Below, piece after piece: positions 21,801-30,800 of a stretch of DNA of 64,000 bases. Position 1 is the first letter of the stretch. Every line of letters begins with the position of its first letter. The notes under the pieces were generated by a model, which ran no database searches, was not told the DNA's origin, and saw nothing but the letters and a program-made list of their open reading frames with translations. The translations under genes were made by a program, and so were the position numbers. Origin of the DNA: Lottia gigantea (taxonomy: Eukaryota; Mollusca; Gastropoda; Lottiidae). Where the stretch lies: the NCBI RefSeq assembly GCF_000327385.1, contig NW_008707048.1, positions 542,500 to 606,499 of the forward strand. Reading direction: 5' to 3'.

Positions 21801-24800
21801 TCTACATCTAAAACAGTTGGATCTGTTTCATTAAACTTAATGATACCTTCCCAAATCTGCTTATAGGGCGCTGAAGTAGCACTGGCTAGCTGTTCGTGAA
21901 CGTACCCCCCTTTACCTATACCCCACTTCCAATCTGACAGTGGGGCCAACTTTTCTAGGCTATTAAACGGCATTGTTTCCACAGTTTCTGTTAAAGTAGC
22001 TGTTAGATTACCCACATAGCTTGCTGATATTACGATGCTAAACATCCACAAGAACGCTATCAGTATTCTGGAAGCATCATTTCTGGATCTCAGCCCGTTT
22101 GCGTTCATAGAAAGGAAACCGACCATATTTGTGATAGATGACAAGATCCTAACCACGCGTATTCGAGATGCAGATTGACATATCCGACTATCAATGACGT
22201 AAAATAAAATTCCCAAAAATATCGAAATTTCAATCAAGCAGATGTATACTGCAGATTGCAAAGGCCGAAATAATTTTATCCATTTAGTTTCCATGTGGCC
22301 ACTTTTCTTCAATAGAATCCCCATTTTCTGTATATGAAACGCGGGAAAAATGAAGTCAATGACTTTGAACCTGTCGTCAGTAACAGTCAGTTCTGCGATA
22401 ACCATATCCACTTTCTGGCTGATCAGATCTCCTACTAGTCCTGTCCATGAGCCGTTTACTTCCCGTCCAAATTCTTTATCTTCTGGTTGAACTATGGTGT
22501 ACGTAAAGTTTAAAATTTGCGCGATGATTGATGTAAGTTTGACTAATTCTCTGTTGAACGAGTTTATTTCCATGCCTTTTTCAATCATGTGTATTGTGTT
22601 ATATGAGTAGATTGTTCCAATCTTCAAGTGTCGTCTATCTAATTTGTAATTTAAGTTTGGAAATATATCCCTTACTGAACAGTCTTTAGAATAATCTGAA
22701 CACGCGAGTTTGACTATATTCTGGGTCTCAACAATGGTTAAAAGTTCACGAAAATTCTGCTTCCACTGTAAGATCAAAACATGACGAAGTTGCCATTCAA
22801 ATTTTACAATTGCTGTATTTTCCGGATTGTCATTAACTACAATCCATTGAGATTCAAGTCTAAAATCGGTGGTTTTATTTGATTCCACATCAAATGAATT
22901 GAGGACTGTTAGAAAGTCTATGATTGAAGAACTGTACAACAAAACATAACCATCAGGTGATATTCTATAGCATACATCTAGGGTTTTCTTCAGTTTTGTC
23001 TTTTTCATATTACCAATATCCATTAAGGTTATTCGAGTGTCATTATGACTTATCTCTAAACTGGTTACCAATTCACTGAGTAAGGTATCTTCCGAAAATA
23101 AAATTACTATGCTTTTCCAGTGCAATATCTTGACTAAATTCTCGATAACCTTAATACAATGTACATTGCAATTATTTTTAGGAACTTGTGATTCGGAAAG
23201 AGTGAACAATTCGACCATTAATATACAGATTATAAAACAACTAAAACACGCTGCAACAGACATGTCTGTTTTCATCCTGCATCCAAATACATTAATGTGT
23301 ATGATTTTATTGTAATAATTTTATCTCTAAATCTGCAAATGTAATTGTTTGATGGAAATTCAATTTCCATTGTACAAATATACATTACATGCGCCAAACT
23401 AATGTACCTGTATTATATGTTATTGTTAAAGGAATTACTTCATCTAATTCTGTTATTCCACACGACACAAAAGTAAAACAATTTGTAGCGATGTTGTTTT
23501 TCAGAAAGAGTCAGCCACACTTAATAAAATAATATACCGGCAAGTAGAATATAGAATACCAAAGGACCGAAATTCCAGGTTTCATGTTAGCATTCTAAGC
23601 ACTGGAATCATTGGATTGAATACATTTTGACTTTGGCGAAGGATCAATTGCATCTGCTGACTGCCCCTTCCAAGTCTTTATAATCCGACTCACTGTAAGG
23701 AAGTACCGACATATATTGTGGGTGACCGCTTGAAACCTATATATGACGCAAAATTACTTTTTGAGAAAAACGCAAAGAACTATTGTATGTATGTTAAAAT
23801 CTTATTTATTATTTTTTTTACCGCTATACGTGGAAAATTCAAATCTTGTATAACAATTTGAGTACTCCGACCTATTCAACCAATAAGTTGTATAATAGTA
23901 CAGTGTGCGAGGTTTTTCGTTTTTATCCGCAGAAAAAGGAACATTGAACCTCGTAAAAAATAATATTTTAGGAGGTTTTAAATCTGACTGTTTACGTAAT
24001 AAGTGGTTTTGGAGTTATTTGCAATCAAGCTAAGAATAAGAGGTTTTGATCACAAGATCCGCGCTTTTACGAGCTTTCGAAGTCAAAATGACCAAATATG
24101 GCATATACGAGAATTCAAGCGGTCACACACGATATAGTTCTGTATACTTAAAAGGGTGTAGAAATTTGAAACGAAAAAAGAAGCAAAAAACTCAAGACAA
24201 AATAAAAAAGAAATAAAGGATCCAATGCCTTGAAATATAATATATTATATTATACATCTATTTTAATGTTTTGATACTGGTATATGTTGAAACAGTTATA
24301 TTATATTGTTTATTGTTTGCTGTTACTTAGATCATTCATTAAGACAGATCAAACAAATTGGTCCAAAGAACATTTATTGGGGGCTTGAAGCTATCACTAT
24401 GCCATTTTGACACTTTTTTTTTAAAAAAAATTAACAGAGACACAATAAATTCCCTAATAATTACCGGTCTAATTCTGTTCTAAAATTTCATGAATCACGG
24501 GCGTCACGCGGGATATTGAATTGGTGTTGATAAACTTTGTATGTACAGCTAATACAGTGTTAATTTTCAGATATTCGTACTACTTTACATGACAAATATT
24601 CAGGGCATGGCTCATGTGCAATTAAAAGAACGTATGTGAAATGGCATCACTTCCCACACCGTTATTGGTATTTTCTCGAAAAGTTACAACCTATGAGGTC
24701 ATATAATGAAAATAAAAATGTCTTCACATCCAATTTTCATTTTGAATTGAAACGTGATGCGGTAGCTTAAATTAATTTCTTTTCTCCAAAAACAAACATA

Positions 24801-27800
24801 AGACGACCATATATATTATCAGCCAAATTAAAAATGTTCTTCATTCATAACAAGTTTAACAATATTATTCTCTTTCAGGGCCAACGACCATGTGTTCCTC
24901 TTTCATCGTCCAATAAAATATGACAGTAATGATATTTCCTTTGAAGACGAATCTAGCCAAATGACTCAACTGACTATATTATTTGACGAATGGCCAACAA
25001 CGGTAGGCACATTTGTATTCTTCCATGCAACATATGCATAATGAATCCTGTACATAAAAACTAAAAAGTAACAGGACATTAATTATTATGAATGCATTTA
25101 TTATCGTTTTTTACATCTTATTCAGCATCCACACGGGAACATTCAATATTTGTTTTTAATTTATTTACCTCTTGTCGTTTTAGAGTTCTGTTAAAATGGA
25201 TGTATTCTTTTACGATTACGATGATTTTGATCACACAACAGTTCTTGTAGATTGGTTTGAAACTCCTCTACAACGTAGTGTGGGGAAAGGAGAAAAACAA
25301 GTTGAAATTGTACGAGGAAATAGGCAAATGGATAAAACCAGGTAAATATTCTACTGCATATATACTATTGCCAGAAACATCGCAACACTAACGGAACACG
25401 CTTGATGCATTGGCGTGACGTCTTAACACTTTCTTTTTAAGAAATAAACTGTTACCCTATGGCGGTTATGGTCGTACATCCGGGCTAGAAAGTTGAATAA
25501 ATGCGCAAGATTAATTTTCCAGCCAACCTTAATTTTGTTCTGATATACGACCATAACCGCCATAGGGTAACAGTTTATTGCTCATATTTACGTTTTCAAG
25601 ACATTCTAATTTGATACAAAGACTTTAGTTTGAATTTAAGTAGGGCCTATTTCTTTACGTTTCAACGTTTGGGACTACCGACATAATTTTATTGTTTACA
25701 TTGAGAGCGATACAATAACGTCAGTGAATAACGACGTCATTGGTTAAAATTACTACGCCTTATGCCTTAGTGATGCGGCAATGGCGTTTACGGTGATATA
25801 AACGCCACACGAATTTGTATTAGTCTAATGGAAAAAATAATAGCTAATGGAAATATTGAAATATAAACGACATCGGTTCGTCATAAACATTACGACGCGA
25901 CATACTGTAATTGATAAAATGCAACACTAATACTTACAAAATAATGCCATACTAGTAAATTACTTACAACCGGTAGCATGCATGAATCAGAAAAAAAAAT
26001 TACAGACACATTATCAAAGTCAACAATGTTACAGTTTGACCGAGGTACTTTGAATATTTATGCCTTAATTTCGACCAAATGATATACCTGTATCACATTT
26101 TTATATATTTTCAGGTTGGAATTCAAATGGTCTGTTCATTGTTTTGGAACAAATGACTGTCTGAAGCCACCTCCAGAATGGAACATCTGGCCATGGGCTG
26201 CTGAATCAAGAACTAATGGAGATTCTGGTGCTCATGGTAGTTCATACAATCTGACTAACGTTTCAAAATCTATGACAACGGTTAACCCCACTCAGAAGAA
26301 AACGACCGTTAAAATTTTCAACAAGAACATCAATAAACAATGGGTAGAAGCCGATGAAGAATTCACTGAAAACGAAATCAGATCACCTTTCAGTCCTTTT
26401 AATCCACACACTCATCATGGTGATATTCTAAACGTACATGAAAAGTTGTTCGATGCCCGTGAACATGCACGGACGATCGATGCAGAAGAAAGGTTTGATG
26501 TTGCCCCTGCACGCCAAGCAAACCACACCAGGTTCAAGAAGATAAACCCCATCGTTGACTATCACAAGCCTATCAATGCATACAAGAAAAATCACAAAGG
26601 TTTGAATGATAAAGTGATTGAACGTATGCCAGCCATTGATGACCCTTTTGCCACCGATGTTCCAGTAGTTCGAGATGAACTTCTGAAAGAGATCTATGAA
26701 AGGGTTGCTGTTGAGCTATCATTAAATGATGTGAAGAAAGATACAGAATTTTCACCAGCAGATCCGTCAACACGACTCCAAACTATCATAGCTGAGACTG
26801 AAACAAAAACTGGTGCCTTGCCAATGCCAAGAAATCCATACATAGATCGTAATGGTGAACATATCAAGCTGCCTAGCGTCGATCACAGCCAAAAGAAAGA
26901 AGCCGATGATAACTCTGAAGATCTTAGAAGGAATCCATCAGATCTGAAAACTTATTTGGTGAACACGGATAAAACATATAATCCAATTGAAAGAACATCC
27001 GTTTCTTCCAAGCTTGATGTGGAATCTATAACTGATCCTACAAAGGATGGCGAGTCTTTTAATACTAATACAGAACTGCCAAAAAAGATACAGGTGAAAC
27101 GCAAACATCGGACAAAACCTCCCACAGTCAGAAAATGGGACAAAAATTACAACTGGAAGGAACACTACAAAGATTACGTCTTGCCAAAGCAACATTTATC
27201 TAAAGTTAAGACCCATACAATAGTATGGTCTCAAGGAAAATCAAAACGTCCAATAAAGGGAAAGAACAGCGAACCAGTGTCCAGAACTGGTGCTAAGAAA
27301 TACCCACAAAGTAGCCTTAACCAACTGAAAGAAGCAAGAAAAAATTCATCAATAGAAATGGGATATTATAGACAACTTCACACCGATTTTATTACAAGAC
27401 AAAATCAAAAGCGAAGAAATGAAAAAGCCAAGGTGAAATCTAGTAAGCGTAGAACAACACTCGGGTCTAAGATAAAAATGCCGGATGCTCATGATTTATC
27501 AACGGAGAAAACGAAGAAAATTCCTATTAATGTTGCCCCCATAAATCCCTTCGCAAAGAAACGGAAACCATACCAAGCAACACTAAAACTGGACAGTGGA
27601 TTCACAGACTGGTCTAAAGATCTCCGAACAAAACTACCACCGGTGAATCCTTCAGCTAAAGGACCGATGGCTGTACCACCTCGTCACTACTTTTGGTCTA
27701 AAAATACCAACGTTACTCTACCTAATCAAGTAAAATATGACATTATCAAGTCTAAAAATACCAACGTTGCTGGACCAAATCAGTTCAATGACACGATCAA

Positions 27801-30800
27801 AACTACCCATGTTGGTACACCTGATTACGTTGAGTACATCAATTCTAAATCCATCAGTGTACCCGATGACGTTAAAACGGACATTATCGTACCTATTATT
27901 AGCAGTGTTGATAGACTCGACAACGCCAAAAATGCTATTATAAAGTCGAAAACCACTAACGTTTATGATAAGGATGACACCAAATCAAAGACCGCAAGTG
28001 TTGGTATATCAGATAACGCCAATGACATTATCAATGTTAAAAATGACAATATCAACTTCAAAATCAAATATAACTTAATCGAGCGTACATCCGATAACGT
28101 CAAGGATCACATTAAACCTAAATCTACCAGCGAGGCTTTACCTGGTCACGCCAAGAAGGACATTATCAAGCTTAAAAGTAAAAGTGTTACTGTTTCTGAT
28201 CACCTCAAAAAGGACACTATCAAGACAAAAACTTCAGTTGTTGATGTTCCCGATCACGTAAAAAATAACATTATCAAATCTAAAACTACCAATGTGCGTG
28301 TGCCCGATCATATCAAAAGTACAGATCTCCATGAAAATATAATCATTAAATCCGAACCTACAAATCTTGTACCGGGTTTCTCCAGAGGTGATCGCAAATA
28401 CCCCCAGACAAGTAAAGTTGGAACCACTACGCATAAACCTTTCAAAAATAAAGTCATTAATGCTGACTCTGTCGCTGATATCTTTGGAAGTGCTAATGGT
28501 AACTATAAGACCATTGACGGCTCTAGAACTGTACGCTATCCTATTAATGGTGACGTTATAAAAACCAAACCGACCGATGCATATAGACCCGAACTTGAAG
28601 AAAATGACTTGAATTCTATAACTAAAAAAAGTCCAGTGAGTATATCAAACCAGACCACAGCCAAAACTACGAACGGTGTCCCTCAAAATAAAAAAGTACA
28701 GTATTCTGAGAATATCCAACCGTTACAACCACCTATAAAATCACGCGACAAGATTGACAAGATGGCTAAGAAGAAAAAATCTTCAGATGCACCAAATTCG
28801 GTGTCTTCCGATAGCCATAAAGTGTCAAAGGTGTTCCATGAAAACAACAGATCATCATTCTCTGTTGGACCCTTTCTGCCGGAAATAGACATGGATGAAA
28901 GAACGAAAACAACGATACATTCATGGTATGTGAGCGATAATAGGCTACTGCCGGAGACAAAACAATCTTCAAAGAGACCACATAATCATGGAAATGCGGA
29001 AACGCGAAAGAAAACGACTCATCACAGAGAATCCGTAGGTACAAAGTTAAGAAAGAAATCTAAAGATATTATGCAAGTAAAACCAACAAAAGTCGTTGTG
29101 GATTCTACTAAATACATCCAAACAAGTTCAATCAAGGAGGCACTAGAAAAGTTAAATCCGAAGAAATCACCTTTTCGTCCTAAAATAAAACCAACGAATT
29201 CCCAACCAAAGCCTCACCAAACAACACAGGTCAAAACGATCAATAAAACGATAAAGAAGGCAGGAGAAGTGTTTATATCCGAATCAACAACCATATCTCA
29301 AAAGTCAACACCCAAAGCGACGGTTGACATAATTGGACAAGCCACAATTGCGTCTTTCACAAAAGCAAGTGGAAGAGATCATCTGGTTGTTAATATACCA
29401 CTACCACCGCATATCAATGACAATGGTAATTCTGGTCCACAAATACAAGGCTCCCCAACAGCAATTCGACCTGAGTATAGCAAAAACCCCATTTTCAATG
29501 CCATTCTCACTCCAGTTCCAACGAAAACAACCGGAATTGTTCATATGGATTCTGATTTGAAATCCAAAATAGCTCCTTCAAATGGACTTGGTATAGTTCT
29601 AGGTGGAAGTTTGATTGTGACATCAGGGGCAAGAACACAATCCACAACGACGTCAATTACCAACAGATTTACCCCGAAAGACAAAGGAAGTCTCTTTGAA
29701 ACGTTCAAAAGTCTGTCAGAAATTATCAAAAAGGCTTCAAGGAAAGGTATCCTGAAAACAAACGACACTAGTATCATAGCAACAAAAGTAGTAAACAATG
29801 TAAAGAAAAGTCCGTTCAGTCCTAACCCAGTCGAAAGAAAACCAATCGTTACCTACACTAGTTCGAAGGCCCCAACAACAATAGAATGGATTAGATATTT
29901 GCCAGAACAAAAGAAAACAGGTAAAACGACACAATCAAGATTTCCAACAACGCTCAACCCAATGGCCACTATTCGCCATACCCCAGTTGGACCAACATCT
30001 ACATCACAATCTCCAGTAATAGTTTTTCCCATTTCAGACGTAAACAGAACCACGACCGTTAGTCAAATGAATATATTTGAATTTTTGCCGAACGCCATTA
30101 AAGAAATATATTTTGGAAAGGCCAAACAACCCCTCCTTGGAATACACAACAAAATTCATACAACTGCTTCAGTCTTCGAAACTGTGCGTTCCAAACCAAC
30201 CACCGGTGGACCTTTTGCAAGCGATCCTAATACACCGGGAAACGCCATCACTCTGAATAATGATCTCGCCAATCAGAATAAACAACCATATAGTCCTCTT
30301 GTTCCAGATTCAAAACCAGAAAATAAAGGATCCAGTGATCTTGATATTCTTGACAGTCTTAACAATCCATATGATCATTTGAAAAATGATAAGAACCAAA
30401 AACGACAAGACACTTCCATTCCAGTTGTTCCAACACTTGACAGTAAGAAGGAAACTTTAAATTACGTCTACCACGAACCAAATACAAAATTAAAAGGAAC
30501 CAATTTCTTATTCAACAACAGAAAATCTGGTCCAAAAAACCCACGAACTACTTCAAAAATACCAAGACCAATTAAACCAACCACACGACATCGGCGACCA
30601 CAGTTTCCTACTCTTCCGTCTCATAGATATTTTGCATATACTAGATTGGGACCTGCAGATGCCTTTACCACCACGCCCGCTACAACTAAGCGTAAGCATA
30701 GGTTCAAACTACCTGCTCTTCCGACACATGGATATTTTGCCTTTACCAGAAAAGATGCGCCAACTACAACTAAACATCCCAACAATAATCCTTTGGGATC

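Larger units (their letters stand above)
20432..24878 (+). other. Intron 2 of MNNL-mucin gene, hosting an antisense gene
   Basis: A 4.4 kb GT/AG intron, phase 2. It carries the ionotropic receptor on the opposite strand (21392-23275) and a reversed family 2 element (about 20735-20890). The plus frame at 20955-21275 shows no domain. The 23320-24870 part is AT-rich with no feature I can support. Confidence 0.6.
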
